Below are positions 1-7,595 of a stretch of 64,000 nt of DNA, piece by piece. A program made the position numbers and the translations under genes. The notes under the pieces are model-generated. The model saw only the letters and a list, made by a program, of their open reading frames with translations. It was not told the origin of the DNA and did no database searches. Source of the stretch: Mesorhizobium amorphae. GTDB lineage: Bacteria > Pseudomonadota > Alphaproteobacteria > Rhizobiales > Rhizobiaceae. The DNA lies in the NCBI RefSeq assembly GCF_014843845.1, contig NZ_JHQS01000007.1, positions 124,001 to 188,000 of the forward strand. The letters run 5' to 3'. The first letter of the stretch is position 1. Each line of letters begins with the position of its first letter.

Positions 1-651
1 CGGCCCGAACGCAAGGTGCTTGAAGGCCGCACCGTCAGGCTCGAGCCGCTGAGCGCCGCAAAGCATGGCGACGGCCTCTACGAAGCGTCGTCTGTGCCTG
101 ACGTCGGCGGCCGCTTCGCCTGGCTGCCCGACTATCCGCCGGAAACCCGCGCCGAGTTCCAGCCATGGCTGGACAAGGTGGAAGCGAGCGAGGATCCGCT
201 GTTCTTCACCGTCATCGACAAGGCCAGCGGCAAAGTCGCCGGACGCCAGACGCTGATGCGCATCGATCCGGCCTATGGCGTCATCGAGATCGGCAACATC
301 TATTGGGGGCCAATCATCTCGCGCAAGCCGGCGGCGACCGAAGCGCAGTTCCTGTTCATGAAGTACATCTTCGACGAGCTCGGCTATCGCCGCTACGAAT
401 GGAAATGCAACAACCGCAACGAACCGTCGAAGCGCGCGGCCGATCGTTTCGGCTTCAAGTTCGAGGGCATTTTCCGCCAGCATCTTGTCGTCAAGGGTGA
501 AAACCGCGATACCGCGTGGTACTCGATCATCGACAAGGAATGGCCTGATCTGCGCAGAGCCTATGAGGCATGGTTGGATCCGGCCAATTTTGATGCTGAA
601 GGCCAGCAGAAGCGGCGGCTCGAGGACTTTCGCGCCGAGTTCGGCGCCTGA
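1..651 (+). CDS. GNAT-family N-acetyltransferase, RimJ/RimL type (5' end cut by window)
   Basis: The frame is open to the first base of the window, so the true start lies upstream; 216 residues are visible. The protein has the RimJ/RimL-like acetyltransferase layout: an N-terminal strand VLEGRTVRLEPL, a central GxI(E/Y)IGNIYW-type strand, and a C-terminal stretch with NEPSKRAADRFGFKFEG, the usual acetyl-CoA-binding and last-helix segment where residues N, S/R and the GF(K)xEG turn are conserved. Such enzymes transfer acetyl from acetyl-CoA to amino groups of proteins or small molecules; the substrate cannot be read from sequence. The internal GTG at 16 is an unlikely start because the conserved frame continues upstream of it. 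It stands alone before a dispersed repeat and a CDF transporter gene. Confidence 0.85.
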   Translation, partial: RPERKVLEGRTVRLEPLSAAKHGDGLYEASSVPDVGGRFAWLPDYPPETRAEFQPWLDKVEASEDPLFFTVIDKASGKVAGRQTLMRIDPAYGVIEIGNIYWGPIISRKPAATEAQFLFMKYIFDELGYRRYEWKCNNRNEPSKRAADRFGFKFEGIFRQHLVVKGENRDTAWYSIIDKEWPDLRRAYEAWLDPANFDAEGQQKRRLEDFRAEFGA

Positions 652-698
652 ACCATGATCCCGAAAAGTGGAAACCGGTTTTCGGACAAGATCATGGT
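652..698. repeat. Dispersed palindromic intergenic repeat, copy 1
   Basis: Outer arms ACCATGATC (652-660) and GATCATGGT (690-698) are perfectly complementary, and inner arms CCGAAAA (661-667) and TTTTCGG (679-685) extend the hairpin. The segment CCGAAAAGTGG is shared, in reverse orientation, with the element at 10455-10524. Such short palindromes are common between genes of rhizobia. It begins one base after the stop codon of the acetyltransferase and could also serve as an mRNA 3' end. Confidence 0.75.
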
Positions 699-767
699 CA
701 AACAAGAAGTTAGAGCTTCCATCCCGATTTTGTCGGGATGGATCAGGCTCTAGCAGGAGTTACATGT

Positions 768-1748
768 ATGGCGCATAGCCATGATCATGGTTCGCAAGGG
801 TACGCCCACGGCCACGGCGCTGGCCATGTGCACGGCTCGACCGACAAGAAGCGGGTGCTGATCGCCGCTTGCCTGACGGCAGGCTTCATGGTCGCGGAGG
901 CGCTTGGCGGCCTGCTGACGGGGTCGCTGGCGCTGCTCGCCGATGCAGGCCACATGCTCGCCGATTCGATCGCGCTCGGCCTTGCCTGGTATGCCTTCCA
1001 TCTCGCCGGGCGGCCGGCGACAGTCCGGCTCACCTATGGTTTCGGCCGCGTCAAGACTTTGGTCGCCTACACCAACGGCATCGCCATCTTCGCCATCGCC
1101 CTGTGGATCGTCTACGAGGCCTGGGGACGCCTGCTGACGCCGGCGCCGGTGCTTGGCGGACCGATGCTGGTGGTGGCGATCGTGGGCCTGCTGGTGAACA
1201 TCGGCTCGTTCTTCGTGCTTCATGGCGGCGACCGTGATAGCCTCAACATGCGCGGCGCCATTCTGCATGTGCTGGGCGACCTGCTCGGCTCTGCGGCGGC
1301 CATCGTCGCGGCCCTGGTCATCCTGGCGACCGGCTGGACGCCCATCGATCCGATCCTGTCGGTGCTTGTCTCGCTGCTGATCTTGTCGACGGCGTGGTCG
1401 CTGATGCGCGAGGCCGCCCATGTCTTGCTCGAAGGCGTGCCGGCGAGCCTTGATCGCGATGTCATCGCCAAGGATATCGAGGGGACGGTGAAGGGCGTAC
1501 GCGAGGTGCATCACATGCATGTGTGGTCGCTCGACGGCTCGGCCAACATGGCGACGCTGCACGCCTGCCTCAATGACGGGGTCGATGCCCATACCGCCGT
1601 CAGTGCCATCAAGAAACGGCTTGCGGCCGAGCACGGCATCAGCCATGCCACTGTCGAACCTGAATTCGGGCATTGCGCCGATGACGAGCATGACCACGAC
1701 CATGACCATGCACACGGTACGGCGCCGCATCACGGCCACTATCACTGA
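768..1748 (+). CDS. Cation diffusion facilitator, zinc-type exporter (ZitB/CzcD-like)
   Basis: A 326-residue inner-membrane metal/proton antiporter of the CDF family. The ATG at 768 was chosen because AGGAG at 755-759 sits 8 bases upstream and the His-rich N-terminus MAHSHDHG follows; an upstream in-frame ATG at 738 lacks this. The first metal site shows as D59/H62/D66 in LLADAGHMLAD, and the second as H167-V-L-G-D171, the HxxxD pattern of the Zn/Cd subgroup. Six membrane segments are followed by a cytoplasmic domain (about 215-300) and a His/Asp-rich tail. Both termini are His-rich and probably bind metal. Zn2+ efflux from the cytoplasm is inferred; Cd or Co are possible. The RcnA-like exporter 1.3 kb downstream adds to a metal-handling context. 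Confidence 0.92.
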   Translation: MAHSHDHGSQGYAHGHGAGHVHGSTDKKRVLIAACLTAGFMVAEALGGLLTGSLALLADAGHMLADSIALGLAWYAFHLAGRPATVRLTYGFGRVKTLVAYTNGIAIFAIALWIVYEAWGRLLTPAPVLGGPMLVVAIVGLLVNIGSFFVLHGGDRDSLNMRGAILHVLGDLLGSAAAIVAALVILATGWTPIDPILSVLVSLLILSTAWSLMREAAHVLLEGVPASLDRDVIAKDIEGTVKGVREVHHMHVWSLDGSANMATLHACLNDGVDAHTAVSAIKKRLAAEHGISHATVEPEFGHCADDEHDHDHDHAHGTAPHHGHYH

Positions 1749-1802
1749 CGCAGGGAGTCCCATGACATTGGCAACGAAGTTTCGCCGCGTCGGGCGCGCG
1801 TG

Positions 1803-2009
1803 ATGGATCGCGACACGCGCAATGCGCTGATCGCGGCGGCGTGGATCATGCTGCTATTCGGCCTCGCCGCCTATTGGCTGCCAACGGTGATGCTGGCGGT
1901 CGGCAGCGTCTCGACCGTTCTTGCAGTCCTTGTCGCGGCTGTCTTCCTGCTGGCGTTGTTCATCGTGTTCTGGCTGCGCGGCCGCAGCCAACGCAAAAAG
2001 GGTCTTTGA
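1803..2009 (+). CDS. Small two-helix membrane protein of unknown function
   Basis: A 68-residue protein not recognised as a named family. Two hydrophobic helices (about residues 9-30 and 34-56) are followed by a basic tail, RGRSQRKKGL, predicting an integral membrane protein with the C-terminus in the cytoplasm. ATG at 1803 follows a GTG at 1800; either could start translation. Its stop is 2 bases before the downstream epimerase start, whose ribosome-binding site lies inside its last codons, so the two are probably co-transcribed and coupled. No function can be assigned. Confidence 0.6.
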   Translation: MDRDTRNALIAAAWIMLLFGLAAYWLPTVMLAVGSVSTVLAVLVAAVFLLALFIVFWLRGRSQRKKGL

Positions 2010-2011
2010 AA

Positions 2012-2989
2012 ATGCGCATTCTGATCACCGGCGCGGCAGGCATGGTCGGCCGCAAGCTCATTGCCCGGCTGGCAAAAGACCAGACGCTGCGCGGGCAAAG
2101 GATCACCGCGCTCGACCTGCACGACATCGTGCCGCCGCAGGCGCCCGCCATCGAAGGCGTCGATGCCTCCATCCACACCGGCGATCTCGCAGCCCCCGGA
2201 GCGACGGCAAGCCTGGTCGCTTCGCGTCCCGACGTGGTCTTTCATCTCGCGGGTGTGGTGTCGGGCGAGGCGGAGGCCAATTTCGATCTCGGTTACCGCG
2301 TCAATCTCGACGGCACGCGTGCGCTGTTCGATGCCGTCCGGCTGGCGGCGTTCGCGCCGCGCCTTGTCTTCACCTCGTCGATCGCCGTGTTCGGCGCGCC
2401 GTTTCCCGAAATCATTCCGGACGAATTCCATCCGACGCCGCTGACCTCCTACGGCACGCAGAAGCTGATGGGCGAGGCGCTGCTTGCCGACTATTCCAGG
2501 CGCGGCTTCTTCGACGGCATCGGCGTCAGGCTGCCGACCATTTGCGTGCGGCCCGGAAAGCCGAACAAGGCCGCCTCCGGGTTCTTCTCCGGCATCATCC
2601 GCGAGCCGCTGAGCGGTCAGGAAGCGATCCTGCCGGTGCCACGCTCGGTTGTGCACACCCATGCCAGCCCGCGCTCGGCGGTGAATTTCCTGATCCATGC
2701 CGCCGGGATCGACGGCAGCGCCGTCGGGCCGCGCCGCAACCTGACCATGCCCGGCGTCGCCGTCACGGTCGGCGAGCAGATCGAGGCGCTCGAGCGCGTC
2801 GCCGGGGCCGGCGCGGTGAAGCTGATCCGCGAGCAACCCGACGAAACGATCTGGGCGATCGTGAAGGGCTGGCCGACGCGGTTCGAGGCGCGGCGTTCGA
2901 GGGAGCTTGGCTTTACAGCCGAAAAGAGTTTCGACGAGATCATCCACGCTCATATCGAGGATGAGCTCGACGGCAAGGTCGCGAACTAA
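2012..2989 (+). CDS. denD: NAD-dependent epimerase/dehydratase, DenD-like (D-erythronate dehydrogenase family)
   Basis: A 325-residue extended short-chain dehydrogenase. The N-terminal NAD motif is ITGAAGMVG (5-13); the active site has the TSS triplet (121-123) and Y147-xxx-K151 in SYGTQKLMGE. Overall it resembles DenD enzymes, which oxidise D-erythronate at C2 in sugar-acid catabolism; this substrate is inferred from family resemblance, since none of the other den genes (otnK/otnC/otnI type) is adjacent. ATG at 2012 follows an AAAAAGGG stretch in the end of the upstream small membrane gene. It converges with the RcnA-like gene, with only 19 bases between the two stops. Confidence 0.75.
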   Translation: MRILITGAAGMVGRKLIARLAKDQTLRGQRITALDLHDIVPPQAPAIEGVDASIHTGDLAAPGATASLVASRPDVVFHLAGVVSGEAEANFDLGYRVNLDGTRALFDAVRLAAFAPRLVFTSSIAVFGAPFPEIIPDEFHPTPLTSYGTQKLMGEALLADYSRRGFFDGIGVRLPTICVRPGKPNKAASGFFSGIIREPLSGQEAILPVPRSVVHTHASPRSAVNFLIHAAGIDGSAVGPRRNLTMPGVAVTVGEQIEALERVAGAGAVKLIREQPDETIWAIVKGWPTRFEARRSRELGFTAEKSFDEIIHAHIEDELDGKVAN

Positions 2990-3008
2990 GCCTGATCGCG
3001 CCCGGGCG

Positions 3009-4187
3009 TTATACCCCGCCAGTCAGGCTTGCCGACAGCAGCAGCAATCCGAACAGGAAGACGAAGGCCGCGCCGCCGATCTCGACGATCGAGTGGATGC
3101 GGTTGCCCATACGGCCGTCACCGGCGAAATAGACGGCCCAGTTCTTGGCGGTGACGGCAAGCGTCGCCAGCGCCGAGACCGTGATCGCCGTGCCGAGCGA
3201 CATCGCCAGGACCGACAGCAGGCCGCCGAGCCAAAGCCCGTTAAGCAGCGCGAAGCTCAGCACGATCAGCGCGCCGGAGCAGGGGCGGATGCCGACGGCG
3301 GCCACCGCGGACCAGGCCGTGCGCCAGTCGAAACGATCGCCCGACAGCAGCGACGGATCGGGCGCATGCGAATGGCCGCAGGTCTCGCAGACCTCGCCCG
3401 CCGCGTGGTCGTGATGGGCATGCGCGCCATGATCGTGATGATCGTGGGCGCCATGGCCGTGATGATCGTGGGCATGTGCCCCGTGGTCGTGATCATGCGA
3501 ATGGTCATGGTCCGTATGATCGTGGTCGTGACGCGCATGGGAATGCGCCGAATGCGCATGCGCGGAATGCGAATGGCCACCATGCGAATGGGCGTGAGCA
3601 GCCGAGAGACTGTAGGCCGGGCCGGCGCCGAACAGGCGCAGGACGGTGGGACCGAGCTTGCGCCACAGCAGCCAGGCACCGAACAGGGTGACGAAGACAA
3701 AGCTCATGATCTCCATGAACCATGCAGCGTCGGTCATCGAGACACTGGTGCCGCGCAGCACGAAATAGGCGAGCAACATGACGGCGATCGCCGTCAACCC
3801 CTGCAGCAGGGCCGAGACGAAGGACAGCAGGATTCCGCGCTTCAGCGCGACTTCGTTGGCCACCATGTAGGACGAGATCACGGCCTTGCCGTGACCGGGA
3901 CCGGCGGCGTGGAAAATGCCATAGGCGAAGGAGAGCGCAATCAGCAGCCACATCTTGCTGCCGTCCTGGCGCATCGCTTTCATCGCCGTCGCCAGCGCGC
4001 GGTAGAACTCCTGTTGTCTGAGATTGATCCACATCAGGATGTGGGCGAACGGGCCGCTGGCGGTGGGGCCCATGCCGTCATTGGTGCCGATGCCGAGCGA
4101 GCTCTGGGCATGGGCGGAGCCGAGGAAGTGCGTCATCAGCAGAGCGGCGGCCACGAGGCCGAGCGCCAGGCGCAGGGACGGTTTCAT
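3009..4187 (-). CDS. Nickel/cobalt efflux transporter, RcnA/NiCoT-like, with long His-rich loop
   Basis: A 392-residue polytopic inner-membrane protein starting MKPSLRLALG with a signal-like first helix ending in SAHAQ. The motif HAAGPGHGKAVISSY is the hallmark H-containing signature of the RcnA branch of nickel/cobalt transporters, and GIRPCSGALIVL near the C-terminal third is the second conserved motif. Between them (about residues 193-272) is an extraordinary loop with about 30 histidines alternating with Asp, Ala and Ser, followed by CETC. It starts 8 bases after the stop of a DUF1007 gene, a frequent partner. Export of Ni2+/Co2+ is the family role; Zn2+ is conceivable given the neighbouring CDF gene. 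Confidence 0.85.
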   Translation of the reverse strand: MKPSLRLALGLVAAALLMTHFLGSAHAQSSLGIGTNDGMGPTASGPFAHILMWINLRQQEFYRALATAMKAMRQDGSKMWLLIALSFAYGIFHAAGPGHGKAVISSYMVANEVALKRGILLSFVSALLQGLTAIAVMLLAYFVLRGTSVSMTDAAWFMEIMSFVFVTLFGAWLLWRKLGPTVLRLFGAGPAYSLSAAHAHSHGGHSHSAHAHSAHSHARHDHDHTDHDHSHDHDHGAHAHDHHGHGAHDHHDHGAHAHHDHAAGEVCETCGHSHAPDPSLLSGDRFDWRTAWSAVAAVGIRPCSGALIVLSFALLNGLWLGGLLSVLAMSLGTAITVSALATLAVTAKNWAVYFAGDGRMGNRIHSIVEIGGAAFVFLFGLLLLSASLTGGV

Positions 4188-4195
4188 CACCGGAT

Positions 4196-4882
4196 CTATC
4201 CTTCTGGCGGGCAGTTCAGTTCGAGCTTGGTGGCGAAGATCTTGCTCATGTCGGTGCCTGTCGGATCGTTGAAGAAGGCTTCCGTCAAGGACTTCTGGTT
4301 CTCTGCGATGGCCTCGTCCGGATCCGGACGGACGACCTTCTTGGTGCATGTCGAAGGCAGGCCTGCGACCGTGATGTTGGAATCCTCGGTGAAGTCGATC
4401 GCCGTATAGAAGGTCGGGTCGTAGACGCCGATGTCGATCTTGCCGGACAGCTTGATCGGCTGCTTCGGCTCGGACTCGAACAGGATGATCAACTGATCGT
4501 TTTCGAAATTGGCCATCAGGTGCGGCGGCGGCGTCATCGCCACGTCCTTGCCGTCGACGGTGACGAGCTGGAAGTAGTTGAATTCGGCGAGCGAAGCGTG
4601 GACGGTGTCGGCGACATCCTTCAGCTCCTTGTCGTCAAGCTTCAGGTCGGAGTTCTTGTCGAACTCCATCATCACCGTACTCGAAAACAGATCGTCGAAG
4701 CGCCAGAGATGGCGCAGCGCTTTCACACTTTGGTGATCCGGGCTGAGGATGACGTCGAGGCGGGCCTCGGCGAAGACGTGGGGGTGCGCAGCGGCCGACC
4801 CGACCGCGGCAAATGTCGCCGCCATGGCCGAAGCCATTACAATTGCCTGCCGTTTCAGCTGCATTCTCGGTCGCGATTCCAT
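4196..4882 (-). CDS. Periplasmic DUF1007 family protein
   Basis: A 228-residue secreted protein. A hydrophobic signal sequence ends in GSAAAHPHVFAEARL, and the HPHVF motif directly after the cleavage region is the hallmark of DUF1007 proteins, which are encoded next to RcnA-like Ni/Co exporters and probably bind or deliver metal in the periplasm. Two starts are possible: MESRPRM at 4882 or MQLKRQ at 4864; neither has a strong ribosome-binding site and the second gives the more normal signal peptide. It is the first gene of a two-gene operon with the exporter and is transcribed toward it. The biochemical role of the family is unknown. Confidence 0.8.
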   Translation of the reverse strand: MESRPRMQLKRQAIVMASAMAATFAAVGSAAAHPHVFAEARLDVILSPDHQSVKALRHLWRFDDLFSSTVMMEFDKNSDLKLDDKELKDVADTVHASLAEFNYFQLVTVDGKDVAMTPPPHLMANFENDQLIILFESEPKQPIKLSGKIDIGVYDPTFYTAIDFTEDSNITVAGLPSTCTKKVVRPDPDEAIAENQKSLTEAFFNDPTGTDMSKIFATKLELNCPPEG

Positions 4883-4951
4883 CGACTTCGGAGGTGGACC
4901 CGAGAGTTATCACAAAGGGGGCGAAATTGGGACCGCCGGGCACGAGGCCAG

Positions 4952-5851
4952 TCAGGCGGCGTCGCGCACCCTGAACCATTGCACCAGGAAATCGACGAAA
5001 ACGCGGACCTTGGCGGGCAAATAGCGCCGATGCGGATAGACGGCGAAGATGCCGGCGCCCGACAGGATACGGTCGTCCAGCGCGGTCACCAATCGGCCGC
5101 TCTCGAGATCGGGCGCGGCGATGAAATCCGGCAGTATGGTGAACCCCAACCCCGACACAGCGGCAGCTCTTGCCGCCATCGGGCTGTTGACCTCGACCGG
5201 ACCGGAGACCGAAACGCTCACCGTGTCGCTGCCGTCGCCCTTGAACTGCCAATTGTTCAGCCCGCGACCGTTGGTGTCGACGATGCAGGGAATTCGGGCA
5301 AGGTCTTGCGGCCGCGCCGGCATGCCGTGCCTGGCGATGAGCTCCGGAGAGGCGCACAGCCGCACCGAAAACGGCGCCAGACGTCTGGCGATTAGCGAGG
5401 AATTCTCCAGCCGCGAAATGCGCACCGCGAGATCGAAGCCCTCCTCGACCAGGTCGACGAAGCGGTCGTCGAGCTGAATGTCGAGAACGATGTCGGGATG
5501 CTGCTTGGCAAAGTCGATCAGCGACTGGCCGATCGGCGCGTCGGCGAAGGTGCGCGGCGCCGAAAGCTTGATGCGGCCGCGCACATCACCGGAGGATTCG
5601 CGCACCGCATCTGCCAGGCTGTCGACCTCGCGCACGATCTCCGAGGCGCGCCGGTAATAGGTATGGCCGGCTTCGGTCATCGAGAACTGCCGCGTGGTGC
5701 GGTTCAACAGCAATGCGCCCAGCTCGTCCTCCAGTTCGCGCACATATTTCGACAGCAGCGCCTTGGAGCGGCCGATCTTGCGCGCGGCCGCCGAAAAGCC
5801 TTCGGCCTCGACCACGTCGATGAAGGCGCGCATGCGGGTCAGCGTGTCCAT
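4952..5851 (-). CDS. LysR-family transcriptional regulator
   Basis: A 299-residue LysR regulator. The N-terminal winged helix-turn-helix (about 1-60) contains VVEAEGFSAAARKIGRSKALLSKYV, and the remainder forms the two-lobed effector domain (about 90-295). It belongs to the CrgA/DsdC-like group seen in rhizobia, with the ALxxYVRxLExxLGxxLLNRTTR linker. Its start is 3 bases after the stop of the upstream amidase gene, so both are transcribed together. This is unusual, since LysR genes are more often divergent from their targets. The effector is unknown; a product or substrate of the amidase is a reasonable guess. Confidence 0.9.
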   Translation of the reverse strand: MDTLTRMRAFIDVVEAEGFSAAARKIGRSKALLSKYVRELEDELGALLLNRTTRQFSMTEAGHTYYRRASEIVREVDSLADAVRESSGDVRGRIKLSAPRTFADAPIGQSLIDFAKQHPDIVLDIQLDDRFVDLVEEGFDLAVRISRLENSSLIARRLAPFSVRLCASPELIARHGMPARPQDLARIPCIVDTNGRGLNNWQFKGDGSDTVSVSVSGPVEVNSPMAARAAAVSGLGFTILPDFIAAPDLESGRLVTALDDRILSGAGIFAVYPHRRYLPAKVRVFVDFLVQWFRVRDAA

Positions 5852-5854
5852 GGC

Positions 5855-7054
5855 TCAGGCCTTTCGTGCGGCGTCGAGAAGTTTGCGGCCGAGCCGTATC
5901 AGGGCGATGTCGCTTCCGGAAGGGCCGAGCAGCGAGAGGCCAAAGGGCGCACCGTCGACCGATCCGAGCGGCAGCGTGATCTGCGGAAAACCGGACAGGC
6001 CCGAAAGGCACAATAGGTGCAGCGCCCTTTCGCGATAGGCCTGGAGCTGCTCGGCCGTGCCGTTGATGAGCGGTGCCGGGCCGGGAACCGTCGGCAGCAC
6101 GAGAAAGCCATGGTTGCCAAGCAATCTGGCGAGCTCGGAGCGGAAGACCAGCCGGCGCGCCGCCTCTGCTTCAGCGGTCCTGGCGTCGACCGCGCGGCCG
6201 AAACCGAAGCGCTCGTCGACGCCGGGACCAAGGCGAGGCTCGCCAGCCGCGATCCAGTCGCCATGCACCAGCCAGGCCTCGTAGGCCTGCAGCCGGCGAA
6301 AGCACCAGTAGAGCTCGTCGGGGAAAGAGGCGAAGCTGTAGTCGACCGGCGCCGGCTCACCGAAAACGGCTGCCGCCCGCGCCTTCATTTCAGCATATTC
6401 GGCGGCCTCGGCCGGTCCGGCGACGAAGGCGTCCAGCCAGCCGATCGAAAGCGGGCGGTTGAGCGCGTGCTGATGCGGATCGCGGCCGAGCAGCAATTTG
6501 CCGACCGCCTCGTAGGTCTCGATGTCGTCGGCGAACCAGCCGAACGTGTCGAAGCTAGGCGCCAGCTTCATGGCGCCCTCAAGTGAGATGCGGCCATGCG
6601 TGGTGCGCAGCCCTATCAGCCCGCAGAAGCTGGCCGGAGCGCGAATCGAGCCGCCGGTGTCGGAACCGACAGCGATGTCTGCGAGCCCGCCCGCCACCGC
6701 GGCGGCCGAGCCGGACGAGGAACCGCCGGTGACGCGGTCGGGCGCGGCCGGGTTCACCGGAAACGGGAAATGCGCATTCTGGCCCATCAGCGAGAAGGCA
6801 AGCTCGTCGGTCTGGGTCTTGCCGACGAAGCGCGCGCCGGCATCGAGAATCACCTGCACGGCCTCGGCCGTCTGCGAGGCGGCGTGGGCCTCGGCGAATT
6901 TGCGCGGGTTGCCGCAGCCGGTGCGGTAGCCGGCGACGTCGTAGATGTCCTTGACGGCCAGCCTGAGGCCGGCGAGCGGGCCCAACTGCGCATGCTCCAC
7001 CGGCATTTGGCGAAGGTCGAGGAAAGCGTTGAGCCGGCCGTGCGTGCCTGTCAT
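5855..7054 (-). CDS. Amidase-signature family hydrolase
   Basis: A 399-residue enzyme of the amidase signature family, somewhat short for the family but complete. The Ser-cisSer-Lys triad is visible: K35 in LAVKDIYDV, S112 in TGGSSSGSAAAV and nucleophile S136 in SDTGGSIRAPA, with the typical 24-residue spacing between the serines. Such enzymes hydrolyse amides (R-CO-NH2 to acid plus ammonia) or carbamates; the substrate cannot be told from sequence. There is no signal peptide, so it is cytoplasmic. It is the first gene of a two-gene operon with a LysR regulator and is divergent from odc2 across a 541-base region that mostly holds the odc2 leader. Confidence 0.9.
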   Translation of the reverse strand: MTGTHGRLNAFLDLRQMPVEHAQLGPLAGLRLAVKDIYDVAGYRTGCGNPRKFAEAHAASQTAEAVQVILDAGARFVGKTQTDELAFSLMGQNAHFPFPVNPAAPDRVTGGSSSGSAAAVAGGLADIAVGSDTGGSIRAPASFCGLIGLRTTHGRISLEGAMKLAPSFDTFGWFADDIETYEAVGKLLLGRDPHQHALNRPLSIGWLDAFVAGPAEAAEYAEMKARAAAVFGEPAPVDYSFASFPDELYWCFRRLQAYEAWLVHGDWIAAGEPRLGPGVDERFGFGRAVDARTAEAEAARRLVFRSELARLLGNHGFLVLPTVPGPAPLINGTAEQLQAYRERALHLLCLSGLSGFPQITLPLGSVDGAPFGLSLLGPSGSDIALIRLGRKLLDAARKA

Positions 7055-7129
7055 CGTTCAATATCCGGATACGGTCATGCGTAGATTGTTCGGTGCCGGA
7101 AATTTTACAACCGGGGGATACGATTTTTA

Positions 7130-7158
7130 TTGATTGTGAAATCCTTCGCTCTTATATC
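7130..7158 (+). promoter_or_regulatory. Candidate sigma-70-type promoter for odc2 leader
   Basis: TTGATT (7130-7135) and TATATC (7153-7158) are separated by 17 bases, a good match to a vegetative promoter in spacing and position. A transcript from about 7165 would carry the whole structured leader in front of odc2. No start-site data are available, so this is a pattern match only. Confidence 0.45.
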
Positions 7159-7164
7159 GCGCTT

Positions 7165-7595
7165 GCCCAAAGTCGCACGTGCCTGTGGGTGTCCGCCGAT
7201 CCTCGAATGGTGAGGGCAATCGGTAAGGTAACTGGAGCTAACCCCTCCAGTCGGTTTAGCGGCCAACCGCCAGACCGAGGACACCTTGAAGCAACGACGG
7301 TGCGGGCCTTTCTGGTGTTCTGCCGGTTGTCCAAAGACCGGGGTTACTGAAGAGGCACACCTTCATTGCCGGCAGTGCGGACGGGTCTCCCATCCAAGCC
7401 AAGGCAGACAAAGCGAACCGAGGCCGGGCAAGGCCAAGGTTCACCGCCGCGAGACGGCGCTTCATGGTTCCGGGGTCTCCACCGGCTGGTTCCATGGATT
7501 TCCGTCCCGCCTTTGTCCACCGCGTGTTCGCGAGGCCGACAGCCCGCGTCCCGCAGCCTTACTGCGCGCCGCAAGGCGCTGATGGAGAGACCCCG
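7165..7595 (+). ncRNA. Structured 5' leader of odc2, resembling the alphaproteobacterial speF motif
   Basis: About 430 bases precede the odc2 start. The first part folds cleanly: a closing stem GGTGTCC (7188-7194) with GGACACC (7279-7285) encloses three hairpins: CCGATCCTC pairing with GAGG/ATCGG (7196-7223), ACTGGAG with CTCCAGT (7231-7251), and CGGTT with AACCG (7252-7269). Further hairpins follow, ending with GCGCC-GCAA-GGCGC (7566-7579) just before the ribosome-binding site (about 7584-7589). A conserved structured RNA named speF is known upstream of ornithine decarboxylase genes in alphaproteobacteria; position, length and multi-stem form fit it. Identity with that family is inferred from memory of it, not from a model search. 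Confidence 0.7.

Noticed and set aside
2999..3008. CGCCCGGGCG palindrome between converging denD and rcnA-like genes as terminator
   Set aside because: No loop and no T-run on either side; too short for an intrinsic terminator.
3369..3608. Short tandem-like repeats resembling a CRISPR or VNTR
   Set aside because: The repetition is due to His-Asp/His-Ala codons of the exporter loop; units are irregular and in frame with the protein, and there are no spacers.
2907..4409. Long plus-strand open frame (500 codons) opposite the RcnA-like and DUF1007 genes
   Set aside because: It is a GC-rich antisense shadow of two clearly conserved minus-strand genes; the His-rich repeat read backwards gives a Met/Val/Arg-rich stretch without family features.
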